From the NCBI GenBank assembly GCA_033762715.1, contig JANRLL010000016.1:62001-126000 (forward strand): a DNA stretch of 64,000 nt, given 5' to 3'. The notes under the pieces were generated by a model, which searched no databases, was not told the origin of the DNA, and saw only the letters and a list, made by a program, of their open reading frames with translations. The DNA is from JANRLL01 sp033762715. Its GTDB lineage: Bacteria > Pseudomonadota > Alphaproteobacteria > Rickettsiales > SXRF01. Positions 42,605 through 51,233 of the stretch are shown piece by piece (position 1 is the first letter of the stretch; each line of letters begins with the position of its first letter). Made by a program: the position numbers and the translations under genes.

Positions 42605-43396
42605 ATGAGCATTAAAGAAGGTATTATTGATGTTATTCGTCGCTTCCAGCGCTTGCTGGATCCGGCGTCCTATGAGGTTCCCGAACATAAGCCCGAGATG
42701 CTGCTGATTGGCTGCGTGGATGCGCGCCTCAATCCGGCGAAGGATTTGGGTATCCCGCAAGGCAAGGCCATTATTCACCGCTCGATCGGTGCGCTGGTAG
42801 GTGGTCTCGATGAAAAGGGCAAACCTAAAATTATCAGTGAGGCCGCTTCGGTACAGTTTGCAGTCGAAAAGCTGCATGTGAAACATATCGCGGTAATGGG
42901 ACATACCCATTGTGGCGGTATGCAAGGTTGCCTGCATTGCTGTGATCCGATGCATGAGCATGAAGTGCCTGCCTTTGTGAAAGAATACCTAAAGCCGCTG
43001 GAAGTTGTCGGTGAGGCTGTGTTTTCTGATACGACTTATCGCATCAACCCGTCTGATTCAGAAGACGAGCAGAATGCAAAAATCGAAATGCGCGGCCGTG
43101 TGATGGAGAAAATCGCGGTAGAGGAAAGCGTGATAAACTTAATGAGCTATCCGTTTGTACGCGATCGCGTGCTCGATGGCAGCTTACAGGTGCATGGCTG
43201 GATTGTAGATACCGCCACCCATCGCCTGTCGGAAATGCCGCAGGAATCGGTTAAGGCGATCGCCCAACACGCTAAAAACATGGCCGAAGGTAAGGTCGAG
43301 CCTTTAGATAAAGATTTGGATCGTCATGTGCCAAGCTTTGTTCCTATGGACGGAAAGCCGCTGGAGCCGCCAGCTGCAGGCCTAAGACGAGCCTAA
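42605..43396 (+). CDS. Beta-class carbonic anhydrase
   Basis: A 263-residue zinc enzyme interconverting CO2 and bicarbonate. Zinc ligands and active-site residues are visible: C37-x-D39-x-R41 (IGCVDARLN), H100 and C103 (GHTHCGGMQGC). The segment between residues 115 and 170 is longer than in minimal beta-enzymes. The gene starts 3 bp after thiC and is likely co-transcribed. The C-terminal 60 residues are poorly conserved and Pro-rich. Confidence 0.9.
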   Translation: MSIKEGIIDVIRRFQRLLDPASYEVPEHKPEMLLIGCVDARLNPAKDLGIPQGKAIIHRSIGALVGGLDEKGKPKIISEAASVQFAVEKLHVKHIAVMGHTHCGGMQGCLHCCDPMHEHEVPAFVKEYLKPLEVVGEAVFSDTTYRINPSDSEDEQNAKIEMRGRVMEKIAVEESVINLMSYPFVRDRVLDGSLQVHGWIVDTATHRLSEMPQESVKAIAQHAKNMAEGKVEPLDKDLDRHVPSFVPMDGKPLEPPAAGLRRA

Positions 43397-43458
43397 TCCA
43401 ATTTAGGTCAAATACTGGGAATACTTAATATTTCTTCAACCTTCTGGTGTTACATTGG

Positions 43459-43478
43459 GTTTACAAGCAAATGTAAAC
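43459..43478. repeat. Inverted repeat in the leader of a 23-codon ORF
   Basis: GTTTACA-AGCAAA-TGTAAAC: 7-bp perfect arms with a 6-base spacer, ending immediately before the AGGAGG ribosome-binding site at 43479–43484. It may be an operator or a leader hairpin. Role unknown. Confidence 0.4.
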
Positions 43479-43489
43479 AGGAGGTTCCC

Positions 43490-43561
43490 ATGTGGAATTT
43501 AATAGAAGTCTTCAAAACAATCTTTATCGATTTATCTGAAGATACCCAAAACGACGCTTAG
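43490..43561 (+). CDS. Candidate 23-residue small protein
   Basis: ATG to TAG encodes MWNLIEVFKTIFIDLSEDTQ plus three more residues. A perfect AGGAGG ribosome-binding site sits five bases upstream, far stronger than most in this window. An inverted repeat lies just before it. The first half is amphipathic/hydrophobic and the end is acidic. Its stop overlaps the stop of the convergent DUF2061 gene. No family is recognised. A real small protein is plausible from the ribosome-binding site; chance remains possible. Confidence 0.45.
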   Translation: MWNLIEVFKTIFIDLSEDTQNDA

Positions 43562-43797
43562 AGCTTCAATACTTGGTTCGCTAAACTAAGCTGATATTTA
43601 GTTCTAGCCTTATTCCAGAAGCGCTCATGCATATTGAAAAAGCCGGTTTGTACCAGCGGTTCAATAATGCCAATTGAAAGGGCAATGCCCCAATCTCTAC
43701 TGATAATATACGCAACAGCAATGGCTACGGTGAAGTGCATCATGCAATAGGTGATGGTTTTCGCCGTGGTTTCATGAGTGAAGATTAGTCGTGTCAT
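43558..43797 (-). CDS. DUF2061 small membrane protein
   Basis: A 79-residue protein with two hydrophobic segments (ITYCMMHFTVAIAVAYIIS and IALSIGIIEPLVQTGFF), ending in HERFWNKARTKY, typical of DUF2061. Function unknown. The start was placed at ATG 43797 because GGAGG lies seven bases upstream of it. An in-frame ATG at 43830 would be 11 codons longer but covers that site. A Fur-like box lies 35–49 bp upstream, so iron-dependent control is possible. Confidence 0.8.
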   Translation of the reverse strand: MTRLIFTHETTAKTITYCMMHFTVAIAVAYIISRDWGIALSIGIIEPLVQTGFFNMHERFWNKARTKYQLSLANQVLKL

Positions 43798-43831
43798 ACG
43801 CGCCTCCATGTTATTACTATCATATAGCAAA

Positions 43832-43846
43832 TGATAATCATTCTCA
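43832..43846. promoter_or_regulatory. Fur-type 7-1-7 box upstream of the DUF2061 gene
   Basis: TGATAAT-C-ATTCTCA fits the Fur pattern TGAnAATnATTnTCA. The extended 19-mer at 43827–43845 matches the classic GATAATGATAATCATTATC box at 16 of 19 positions by hand count. It sits at promoter distance from the DUF2061 start. It shares its right half-site ATTCTCA with the palindrome before sdhC. Confidence 0.6.
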
Positions 43847-43921
43847 ATATTAATTCACAATATGCGCCTTTTCAGTAACTTATAAAATTAACCTAAACCC
43901 AGAATGACAAGAAATTCATAA

Positions 43922-43939
43922 AGTTACAGAAACGTAACT
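43922..43939. repeat. Inverted repeat upstream of the exported small protein gene
   Basis: AGTTAC-AGAAAC-GTAACT: 6-bp perfect arms about 90 bp before the gene at 44031. It is a possible operator. No regulator is assigned. Confidence 0.35.
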
Positions 43940-44030
43940 CCACTGCCATCCTGCTGTGAGCCAGAAGCGGTCATACTCCTTCCTATCGAGAGCAGATCGC
44001 AATCGATATAACCTCACAGGAGATTGAATT

Positions 44031-44390
44031 ATGAAAAAGCTAGTGTTTGTATCCTCTATGGTAGCTCTTATTGCCTCTGCCGGTGCTGCGGGTGCTGTAA
44101 CCCTTAAGAACACCGACAAAACCGATGTAACGGTTGCAATCGAGCAGGGTGGTAAAACCGAAAACACCACCATTAAAGCCGGTGAAAGCTTTGACAGCAA
44201 AGGCAAAGACGTAAGCATTACCTTGGGTAAAGAAAAGCCAGTTATGGCCAAAGGTGATGAGCAGTTAGTGATTAAAGACGGTAAGTTAGAAGTGGTCAAA
44301 CTGGAAGTCAAAACCACTGTAACCGAGCCCGTTAAAAAACCAGAAGAGGTCAAAGTTGAGGTGAAAACCCCAACTCCTGATCATAAATAA
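44031..44390 (+). CDS. Exported small protein of unknown function
   Basis: A 119-residue protein with a clear signal peptide (MKKLVFVSSMVALIASAGAA, cut near AVTLKN). The mature part is a short beta-rich domain (about residues 24–90), with repeated Thr/Val/Lys strands such as TDVTVAIEQGGKTENTTI, followed by a Lys/Glu/Pro/Val-rich tail. I do not recognise a family. AGGAG precedes the ATG by nine bases, and a strong terminator follows, so it is a single-gene unit. Its monocistronic layout and tidy signals suggest high expression, which is inference. Confidence 0.75.
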   Translation: MKKLVFVSSMVALIASAGAAGAVTLKNTDKTDVTVAIEQGGKTENTTIKAGESFDSKGKDVSITLGKEKPVMAKGDEQLVIKDGKLEVVKLEVKTTVTEPVKKPEEVKVEVKTPTPDHK

Positions 44391-44416
44391 GCTATCTCTA
44401 TATTAATCATGATATT

Positions 44417-44445
44417 GGGCAGTGCTTAGGCACTGCCCTTTTTTT
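44417..44445 (+). terminator. Rho-independent terminator
   Basis: GGGCAGTGC-TTAG-GCACTGCCC followed by seven T: a perfect 9-bp GC-rich stem, 27 bp after the exported-protein stop. Confidence 0.93.
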
Positions 44446-44531
44446 GTCATATAATAGTTATTGCATCGGGTAAAAAGATAAACGAATATTAACCTAATTT
44501 GCAAGCTGTCCAATTATAGGAAAGAGAGCGC

Positions 44532-46421
44532 GTGGCCGGATATCACAAAGATAATCTTCCTGTCATTCAAGACAAAGCGCTACGGGCGGGCTCCAAATCT
44601 TACGAAAGTTTTTTTAGTGAACAGCTCAGCAAAATTGAACATCGCGTTTCGCGTTTTAGATCGGCCTATTACGATCGTGTAAAAAAACTCAACGCCAGAC
44701 AGATGGCGTATGCGCTCAATCATTATAGCGATATATGTGAACAGATATCTGTGGTTGCTGGTGCAGCCAATGTGCATGAAAACCTCAATGGTGAGGATCC
44801 TGTTTCCGAGAAAATGCATTATAATATAAGTCAGCGCTTAACCCAGATTCATAAAGACCTTGGGTTTTTTAATAACGAGTTGACCGATATCAGCAAGCGT
44901 CGGCTCCAGGAATTAAAAGCCGAATCATCGGCTGATCCTAAAGTTACTTCACGTCTGAACTCCAAACATATTCAGTGGATCGAAGGCAGCATTAACAGCC
45001 GTAGCCGCTATTTAACCCGTGAAGCCGAATACACCGCCTCGCAAATGGGAGGGCTTGCCAACGATAGTTGGAACCGGCTCTATGATATGACCATGCAACA
45101 TATACGCTTTGACTATGAGGGCAAAAAATTGAGCCTTCCTCGATTGCATGATTATTTAGCTGCCACTGATCCTGACGCACGAAGAAAAGCACAGGTGGAA
45201 CTTAATAATGGATTAGGTGATAAGCGCGCTCTTTTTGCCGAGCTGTTTAATAACATGATGCAGCGCGGACAAATCAGTGCAGATCAAGCAAGTTACCGCG
45301 ACCCGGCGCAACAATGGCACAATGAAGGTGACATCAGTGATACGATGGCCAAGCGCTTGCTGCGTGCCATGTCGGGGGCAAATTTTGTGCACCGCTATGC
45401 AAAAATGCGTGCGCGGATGGAAGGGCGTCAGAAGATTAATTCTACCGATCTGACACTCAAAGGCAAAATCAAACAGCCCGAATATATTCCATGGGAGCAG
45501 GCGGTAGATGTCGTATTGACTGCGTTTCGTGATTTTGATCCCGCCTATTATGAACGCGCAAAAATGATAATTGAGAGCGGGTGGATCGATGCCAAGCCGC
45601 GTGACGGCAAAGTAGCAACCATCGCCTTTGCACAGGATTGCGGCACCAAAGGGCATCCTTGGGTGGTGGTGAATTATCGCGGCAAATATAATGATATTAT
45701 TACCCTGGCGCATGAGCTGGGCCATGCGGTCGGCTTTATGCTAGCCGATGAAGAGCAGGGGCAAATCTATAACGGGCAATCCATGCCCATCACCGAAACC
45801 TCTGCCGCATTATGCGAAGAATTGGCGCTGCGGGAATTGATGAAGCGTGCCCATATGCCACATGAGCGAGTAGCGATTCAGGCGGCCAAAGTAAACAATC
45901 TGATCGACTCAATTGATCGCGGCGCATCCTATGGTTTTGCAGTCGACATGTATAAAAGGTTTAAAGAAGAAGGCTTTCTGACGGCAGAAGAAATTTCACA
46001 ATCCTGGCTGGAAAACCGTAAGGAATATTACGGTCCGAATGTGCGCGTGGATCCTGCTATGCATAAATATGATTGGGCGCGACGCTCTTTGCTCTTTAAT
46101 GCACCGTTTTATTACTCGGAATATCCGCTAACCAAAATAGTCGCACTTACATTTCTTGAGCGCGCTGATCGTGGGCAAATCAAAGAGCCTGGCAAAGCAT
46201 TTGTGGAAATGATGAAGAAGGGCACCACCGAAGGTACAGTCGAACTGCTCAAAGAAGCTGGGGTAGATATTAACCGTCCTGATTTCTTCAAGCATGGGAT
46301 GAGCATGATGGAAACTGAGATGGCTGTATTAGAGCAGGGGCTGGTAGAGGAGAGGGCTATAAGCCATGCTGCGGTCTTGCGGTCTAATCAATATTCGACG
46401 CGCCGCAAGTTAAGTCGCTGA
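44532..46421 (+). CDS. M3-family oligoendopeptidase-like metallopeptidase
   Basis: A 629-residue cytoplasmic peptidase. The zinc motif is TLAHELGHAVGFML (HELGH), with the third ligand Glu in ITETSAALCEELAL. The C-terminal FNAPFYYSEYPLTKIVALTF block fits the oligoendopeptidase F/M3 fold. The start is a GTG at 44532 preceded by GAAAGAGAG. No alternative ATG fits better near it. It probably degrades short peptides. It stands alone between a terminator and a 130-bp gap. Confidence 0.87.
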   Translation: MAGYHKDNLPVIQDKALRAGSKSYESFFSEQLSKIEHRVSRFRSAYYDRVKKLNARQMAYALNHYSDICEQISVVAGAANVHENLNGEDPVSEKMHYNISQRLTQIHKDLGFFNNELTDISKRRLQELKAESSADPKVTSRLNSKHIQWIEGSINSRSRYLTREAEYTASQMGGLANDSWNRLYDMTMQHIRFDYEGKKLSLPRLHDYLAATDPDARRKAQVELNNGLGDKRALFAELFNNMMQRGQISADQASYRDPAQQWHNEGDISDTMAKRLLRAMSGANFVHRYAKMRARMEGRQKINSTDLTLKGKIKQPEYIPWEQAVDVVLTAFRDFDPAYYERAKMIIESGWIDAKPRDGKVATIAFAQDCGTKGHPWVVVNYRGKYNDIITLAHELGHAVGFMLADEEQGQIYNGQSMPITETSAALCEELALRELMKRAHMPHERVAIQAAKVNNLIDSIDRGASYGFAVDMYKRFKEEGFLTAEEISQSWLENRKEYYGPNVRVDPAMHKYDWARRSLLFNAPFYYSEYPLTKIVALTFLERADRGQIKEPGKAFVEMMKKGTTEGTVELLKEAGVDINRPDFFKHGMSMMETEMAVLEQGLVEERAISHAAVLRSNQYSTRRKLSR

Positions 46422-46556
46422 CAATAAATAATTTTATTCTATCTTTGGCGTCGATATTAACCTCTGATTGCTAACCTATTTGTCATAAAAATGTCATACA
46501 CAGCACTAAAAAAACGCTCTAGAATCGTTGTATAAGATTAATTACGGCAGGTGCGT

Positions 46557-47093
46557 ATGGCTCCAAACCCAAAAGATTATAGTGTAGAAGATCTCGAATC
46601 GAAGTACGGTGAGATCACCGTATTGTTCGACTATTCTGAGCAATTAACTGGTACGGTGGAAAGCGAATTGGTGACCAACCCGGAACAGCAATTGGCTATT
46701 ATTGAGCCGCTGATTAATGAAATTGGCGATGCGACCGATATTTTGTCAGAAGAATTCGTGTTCATTGCAGAAGGCATCAAACGTAAATCGAAAAACCGTG
46801 CAAATAAAGCCCGTATCGAAGCGGCGCTGCGTAAACTCTATGCCGCGATTCATGAATATGAAGGCCGCGTAAAAGACGTGACCAAAAAAGCGCATGGCGC
46901 TTTCATGAATATTGCTGATGCAATTGTGCAAAAAATCCAACGCCAGGTCGAAGAGATCGTGGTGATCTTTTTAGAATTTGTCCATATCTCGCTGCAGAGC
47001 CTGATGGGCAAAGCCGAGCTCGAAGCACTGAAGGTACGTGATTCGCGCGTGGCACTCATGATGCACCAGCACGCTCTGGCTCAGCAGCAGTAA
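46557..47093 (+). CDS. Uncharacterised helical protein
   Basis: A 178-residue protein with no signal peptide or strong membrane span. It is rich in long helices (LEKYGEITVLFDYSEQ-like opening, then IEEYEGRVKDVTKKAHGAF and IQRQVEEIVVIFLEFVHISL) and likely coiled-coil. I do not recognise the family. A GTG two codons upstream (46551) could also be the start; ATG was preferred. The next small gene follows by 11 bp and both end at one terminator, so they appear to form a two-gene unit. Confidence 0.65.
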   Translation: MAPNPKDYSVEDLESKYGEITVLFDYSEQLTGTVESELVTNPEQQLAIIEPLINEIGDATDILSEEFVFIAEGIKRKSKNRANKARIEAALRKLYAAIHEYEGRVKDVTKKAHGAFMNIADAIVQKIQRQVEEIVVIFLEFVHISLQSLMGKAELEALKVRDSRVALMMHQHALAQQQ

Positions 47094-47104
47094 TCACTGC
47101 TCGC

Positions 47105-47443
47105 TTGTTTCTAACACTTAAATCCGATCTGTCACCTGCAACGCTTGCTCGCATCAAGGATGCTATTTCCGATGCGGTATGGGATGGGCATGATAAAAGC
47201 TTCATGCTGAATGCTGATCAGCTGGATGCATTGGAATTTGCTGCGCATTGCCGCCTCGATGCTTTGATTGCAGGCGCTGATTCATCGGCTCAAAACGTGG
47301 CGCGTCAAGCCGAAGAGCGCTTTAAAGCCGTATGCGGTCCTGGCATCGCCTCGGCGCGATTGGCTGAAGGCATGGTGCAACGTGTGTTGGAACAGAGCGA
47401 GTTTAAAGGTTGCGTACAAAAAACAGCTGGTCGCTGGAGCTAG
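47105..47443 (+). CDS. Uncharacterised small protein
   Basis: A 112-residue frame from a TTG at 47105 (FLTLKSDLSPATLARIKDA). No ATG is available upstream, and the next in-frame ATG is about 35 codons in. It is soluble, helical, with three Cys. No family is recognised. It follows the 46557 gene by 11 bp and is followed by a strong terminator 7 bp after its stop, which supports a real gene. The start is uncertain. Confidence 0.55.
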   Translation: MFLTLKSDLSPATLARIKDAISDAVWDGHDKSFMLNADQLDALEFAAHCRLDALIAGADSSAQNVARQAEERFKAVCGPGIASARLAEGMVQRVLEQSEFKGCVQKTAGRWS

Positions 47444-47450
47444 CGGCCAT

Positions 47451-47480
47451 AAAAAAGGGAGCCCGAAGGCTCCCTTTTTT
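47451..47480 (+). terminator. Rho-independent terminator
   Basis: AAAAAAGGGAGCC-CGAA-GGCTCCCTTTTTTT: a perfect stem with a T run. It ends the two small unknown genes. The A run at its 5' side may also let it work on the minus strand for glnA. Confidence 0.92.
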
Positions 47481-47534
47481 TGTAATTTTCACTATGAACG
47501 CAGTAGCGTGAGTCAGCCCTGAGCCTATCTCATG

Positions 47535-47554
47535 GGGCGGTCAGAAGACCGCCC
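47535..47554. repeat. GC-rich hairpin downstream of glnA
   Basis: GGGCGGTC-AGAA-GACCGCCC, a perfect 8-bp stem 12 bp beyond the glnA stop on the minus strand. No T run follows on either strand, so it may protect the mRNA end or pause polymerase rather than terminate by itself. Confidence 0.5.
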
Positions 47555-47565
47555 TGGAGACAGTC

Positions 47566-48972
47566 TTATACCGAATAGTACAGTTCGAACTCGCCTGGAG
47601 TCGGGGTATGTTCCCACTTATAGACTTCTTGCATTTTGAGGTCGATGTATGAATCGATGAAGTCATCGGTAAATACTTCACCTTTTTTGAGGAAGGCGCG
47701 ATCTTTATCCAAATTCTCCAGCGCTTCACGCAATGAACCGCACACGGTTGGAACGTTTTTCAGTTCTTCCGGTGGCAGGTCATACAGGTTTTTGTCCATA
47801 GCATCGCCAGGATGGATTTTGTTTTCGATGCCATCCAGACCCGCCATCAACATCGCGCTGAAAGCAAGATATGGGTTAGCAGTTGGGTCAGGGAAGCGAA
47901 CTTCGATACGTTTGCCTTTTGGTGACGCAACGTATGGAATGCGGATCGATGCCGAACGGTTACGTGCCGAGTAAGCCAAGAGTACTGGCGCTTCAAAGCC
48001 TGGGATCAGGCGTTTGTAGCTGTTGGTCGACGCGTTGGTGAAGGCGTTGATTGCTTTAGCATGTTTAATGATACCGCCGATGTAATAGAGGCACATTTCC
48101 GACAGATCAGCATAGCCGTTGCCAGCGAAAAGCGGTTTGCCGCCTTTCCACAGTGATTGGTGGGTATGCATACCTGAGCCGTTATCACCCGAGATAGGTT
48201 TTGGCATGAAGGTTACGGATTTACCGTAGCTATGTGCTACGTTATGCACCACGTACTTGTATTTTTGTACGTTATCAGCAGTGCCCAGAAGGGTCGAGAA
48301 CATCACGCCCAATTCGCATTGTGCCGGTGCTACTTCATGGTGATGCAGGATGGGTTCAACACCAACCAGCTTCAGCGTAGACAACATTTCGCCACGCAGA
48401 TCGGCCAGTGAATCAACTGGCTGAACGGGGAAATAACCACCTTTGGTAGGTGGGCGGTGACCCATGTTGCCAGCTTGATAGGTGCGATCCGAGTTGCCTG
48501 GCAGTTCTTCGCTGTCTAATTGATGGAAGCTGTAGTTGCCAGCGGTTTTGAAACGCACATCGTCAAATACGAAATATTCCAATTCAGGACCGAAATAAGC
48601 GGTATCGCCAATGCCGGTGTATGCCAAATAGGCTTCAGCGCGGCGAGCAAGCGAGCGAGGATCGCGGCTGTATGGTTGGCCGGTAGAAGGCTCGATCACG
48701 TCGCAGAAAATAACAGCGGTAGGTGCTGCTGCAAATGGATCGATGAATACGCTTTTAGCATCTGGCATCAAAATCATGTCTGATTCGTTGATGGATTTCC
48801 AACCAGCAATAGACGAACCATCGAACATGATGCCGTCTTCAAAGCTTGATTCGTTGACTTGGCTGGCGATATAGCAGGTATGCTGCCATTTGCCTTTCGG
48901 ATCGGTGAAACGAAAATCCACGAACTGGATATCGTTGTCTTTAATTAGCTTGAATACATCGTTAGCAGACAT
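47566..48972 (-). CDS. glnA: Glutamine synthetase type I
   Basis: A 468-residue enzyme that condenses glutamate and ammonia using ATP. The family blocks KPISGDNGSGMHTHQSLW and the adenylylation site NLYDLPPEE (Tyr397 by count from the C-terminus) are visible, so it is the GlnE-regulated I-beta form. In alphaproteobacteria glnA usually follows glnB directly. Here 1.87 kb with an antiparallel amidoligase-like gene separates them, so glnA probably uses its own promoter in the 239-bp gap 48973–49211. I could not find a convincing sigma-54 site there. Confidence 0.97.
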   Translation of the reverse strand: MSANDVFKLIKDNDIQFVDFRFTDPKGKWQHTCYIASQVNESSFEDGIMFDGSSIAGWKSINESDMILMPDAKSVFIDPFAAAPTAVIFCDVIEPSTGQPYSRDPRSLARRAEAYLAYTGIGDTAYFGPELEYFVFDDVRFKTAGNYSFHQLDSEELPGNSDRTYQAGNMGHRPPTKGGYFPVQPVDSLADLRGEMLSTLKLVGVEPILHHHEVAPAQCELGVMFSTLLGTADNVQKYKYVVHNVAHSYGKSVTFMPKPISGDNGSGMHTHQSLWKGGKPLFAGNGYADLSEMCLYYIGGIIKHAKAINAFTNASTNSYKRLIPGFEAPVLLAYSARNRSASIRIPYVASPKGKRIEVRFPDPTANPYLAFSAMLMAGLDGIENKIHPGDAMDKNLYDLPPEELKNVPTVCGSLREALENLDKDRAFLKKGEVFTDDFIDSYIDLKMQEVYKWEHTPTPGEFELYYSV

Positions 48973-49211
48973 TGCGGTTTCCTTTTTAGGTTTAAAAAAT
49001 GTCGTGTTGGTCTCACAGTACTTTGCGAAACTTGAAAACGCGTCCTTGCAGGATTTTTTTATAATTTTTTGATGTGCCTGTTATAGCAGTGAGCTTAGGA
49101 TTGTAAAGCAGGGAATGGATAAAATTAACCTATCTGAATTATAAAGATAATTTGTATTTATTGGTGTGTTTCATTTGTTGAAAATTAGTCATTATCTGCG
49201 ACAATTACACC

Positions 49212-50843
49212 ATGGATTATCCTGATATTTTAACGGCTTTTAGACAGCCTGTTCCCGTAAGTTGGCCGTTGAATCAGCCAATAACCCAGCGGCTTGATAC
49301 AGCACTTGAACGTGCGGCGGGTTTAAATGGGGCAATTGATTATTCGAGGTTAAAGCATTTTGGTGCGAATCCGATTTATTGGCTATTTGGTTGTGAGATC
49401 GAGTTTGAGATAGACTGTATTCCAGGCCCAACGCAATTCTTAGAACAGGAGCGTTCACGTATTGCGCAACTCATACAGAAAAAGATGGAGACAACCGCAA
49501 CGGCCAATCCGCTGTTAGAAGCGCAGCTTAAAGAACTGCCTGGCTACACATTGCGTGATATTATCATGTTTGAAATTCATGAACGTTTAGAAGGGATAGT
49601 ACAGAAGAAATATTCTAAAAAGCCTCATAGTATTGGCTACTATGATTCAGAGAGGGTATCTGAGCTGCAAACCAAAGTATCATCCGCTGCGGGAACCATT
49701 GATGCCTATTATCGTTCATTAGAAGTGATTCACGATGTCGTAGAAGAATATAGAAAAAGGCTGGTGGAGGAGTGTGGCCATCATTATTGTTTAGAGCTAA
49801 AACATACAGGCGTGCATCTTAATTTTAGTCCTAATGTAATTGTAGACCGAAAATACGAAAATGCTTTGAAACAATCTGGCGCGAATGCGGATGAAATTAC
49901 TCAACGCGCTTTGGCAGAGCAAAAGCTGGTAAACTTAGCAGGTATGCAAACACGTAGCATGCAGGAATTCATGCGGCATAGCATGTCGGGCATTATGCAG
50001 GCCTACGAGGATGCCGTAACTTTAGATAAGCCGGATGTAAATGAGAAAAAATGGTTTCGAATTGGTGCAGGTGTTTCACGGGAAGGTGCATTTCGTTTTT
50101 GCAAAAACCGAGTGGAGTTTCGCGGGCTTTTGGCCTCATCGCATATAGAAAGCCATTTGTTGCGTATCGTAAAAGGGGCGGAATATGGCTTAAGCCATAG
50201 TGATGCTGAGCTGCATGCGCTTAATGTGCCGCGGCTTCGCCCTATTATTGCACATAAATTTGTGAATCCTCCTGGTACGGAAGAAGATCCGTATGGCGAA
50301 GCGTTTTACATTAAACGAATTCTACAATCTGCTTATGAAGATGGTAGTGGCTATTTGATAGTTGAGCCAGGCTACTTAAGCACACGCAGGGATCTGATAG
50401 CGATGGAGCTGTTTGACTATGGCTATTCTGATCTCGATAAGCAAAAATCCAATCCGATTACCGCAGACATATTGAGAGAAATATTTTCGCTGGTGCATGT
50501 AAACGAAGACGGCACGCTCAATACAACAGATGTGAAGCCCTATCTGCAATGGATTAAGCATGAGTATATCAAAGAGCCGCAAATCGATTTTGCCTTGAAG
50601 CAGCTTAGCCTTATCACCAGTAAAGGCACCTATCCGTCATTTTATAATCATGGGCGTTATCTAGAAATAGGCCCTAGTTATCATGCGCAAAATATAGAGC
50701 GAATGAAAAATAGCGGCGTACTCAAGCAGGTATACGGCGATGAGCTTTTGCAGCAGCTAGCGAGCGTTATCCCTGCGGTATCATCATCCGTCACCTCGCG
50801 GATTGCACCGAACGCACCAGGCGGGATGGCCGCGGGAATATAA
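49212..50843 (+). CDS. Amidoligase/glutamine-synthetase-fold-like protein of unknown function
   Basis: A 543-residue protein. Three short motifs match the carboxylate-amine ligase (GS/GCS/amidoligase) fold in order: LFGCEIEFEID with E62/E64/E66 (metal-binding strand), TGVHLNFSPN with H202 and N204 (the GxHxN/H strand), and KNRVEFRGL with R300, E302 and R304 (the EFR strand). The remainder is not recognised. It lies antiparallel between glnB and glnA, sharing a 239-bp divergent region with glnA; its stop is 2 bp from the glnB stop. It may join an amino acid or amine to a carboxylate; a role in nitrogen metabolism is suggested only by position. Alternative: a structural relative without ligase activity. 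Motifs were matched by eye only. Confidence 0.5.
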   Translation: MDYPDILTAFRQPVPVSWPLNQPITQRLDTALERAAGLNGAIDYSRLKHFGANPIYWLFGCEIEFEIDCIPGPTQFLEQERSRIAQLIQKKMETTATANPLLEAQLKELPGYTLRDIIMFEIHERLEGIVQKKYSKKPHSIGYYDSERVSELQTKVSSAAGTIDAYYRSLEVIHDVVEEYRKRLVEECGHHYCLELKHTGVHLNFSPNVIVDRKYENALKQSGANADEITQRALAEQKLVNLAGMQTRSMQEFMRHSMSGIMQAYEDAVTLDKPDVNEKKWFRIGAGVSREGAFRFCKNRVEFRGLLASSHIESHLLRIVKGAEYGLSHSDAELHALNVPRLRPIIAHKFVNPPGTEEDPYGEAFYIKRILQSAYEDGSGYLIVEPGYLSTRRDLIAMELFDYGYSDLDKQKSNPITADILREIFSLVHVNEDGTLNTTDVKPYLQWIKHEYIKEPQIDFALKQLSLITSKGTYPSFYNHGRYLEIGPSYHAQNIERMKNSGVLKQVYGDELLQQLASVIPAVSSSVTSRIAPNAPGGMAAGI

Positions 50844-50845
50844 AA

Positions 50846-51184
50846 TTAAATAGCGTCAGAACCGCGTTCGCCGGTTCTGATCCGGATGACTTCTTCGATG
50901 GGAAGAATGAAGATTTTACCGTCGCCGATGCGGCCGGTTTTAGCGGCATTGATAATGGCGTCAACCGTGCGATCCACCATCTTGTCTTCCACCACCACTT
51001 CAATTTTAATTTTAGGCAGGAAATCGACTACATATTCGGCGCCGCGATAGAGCTCGGTGTGGCCTTTTTGACGGCCAAAGCCTCTGGCTTCCGTCACGGT
51101 GATGCCTTTTAGGCCTACTTCTTGTAGCGCTTCTTTAACTTCGTCGAGCTTGAATGGCTTGATTATCGCTTCAATTTTTTTCAT
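50846..51184 (-). CDS. glnB: Nitrogen regulatory protein P-II
   Basis: A 112-residue signal protein sensing 2-oxoglutarate and ATP/ADP. The T-loop uridylylation site is Y51 (RGAEYVVDFLPK), and the C-terminal signature is GRIGDGKIFILPIEEVIRIRTGERG. It controls glutamine synthetase adenylylation. It is on the same strand as glnA but separated from it by the amidoligase-like gene. It is convergent with that gene (2-bp gap) and divergent from the VOC gene. Confidence 0.96.
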   Translation of the reverse strand: MKKIEAIIKPFKLDEVKEALQEVGLKGITVTEARGFGRQKGHTELYRGAEYVVDFLPKIKIEVVVEDKMVDRTVDAIINAAKTGRIGDGKIFILPIEEVIRIRTGERGSDAI

Positions 51185-51233
51185 GTTATATTGCTAGCTG
51201 ACTATCAAACGATTGCAATCAAAATTATCGCGC

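Noticed and set aside
47535..47554. Intrinsic terminator for glnA
   Set aside because: The stem is perfect, but no T run follows on the minus strand, so it was listed as a hairpin only.
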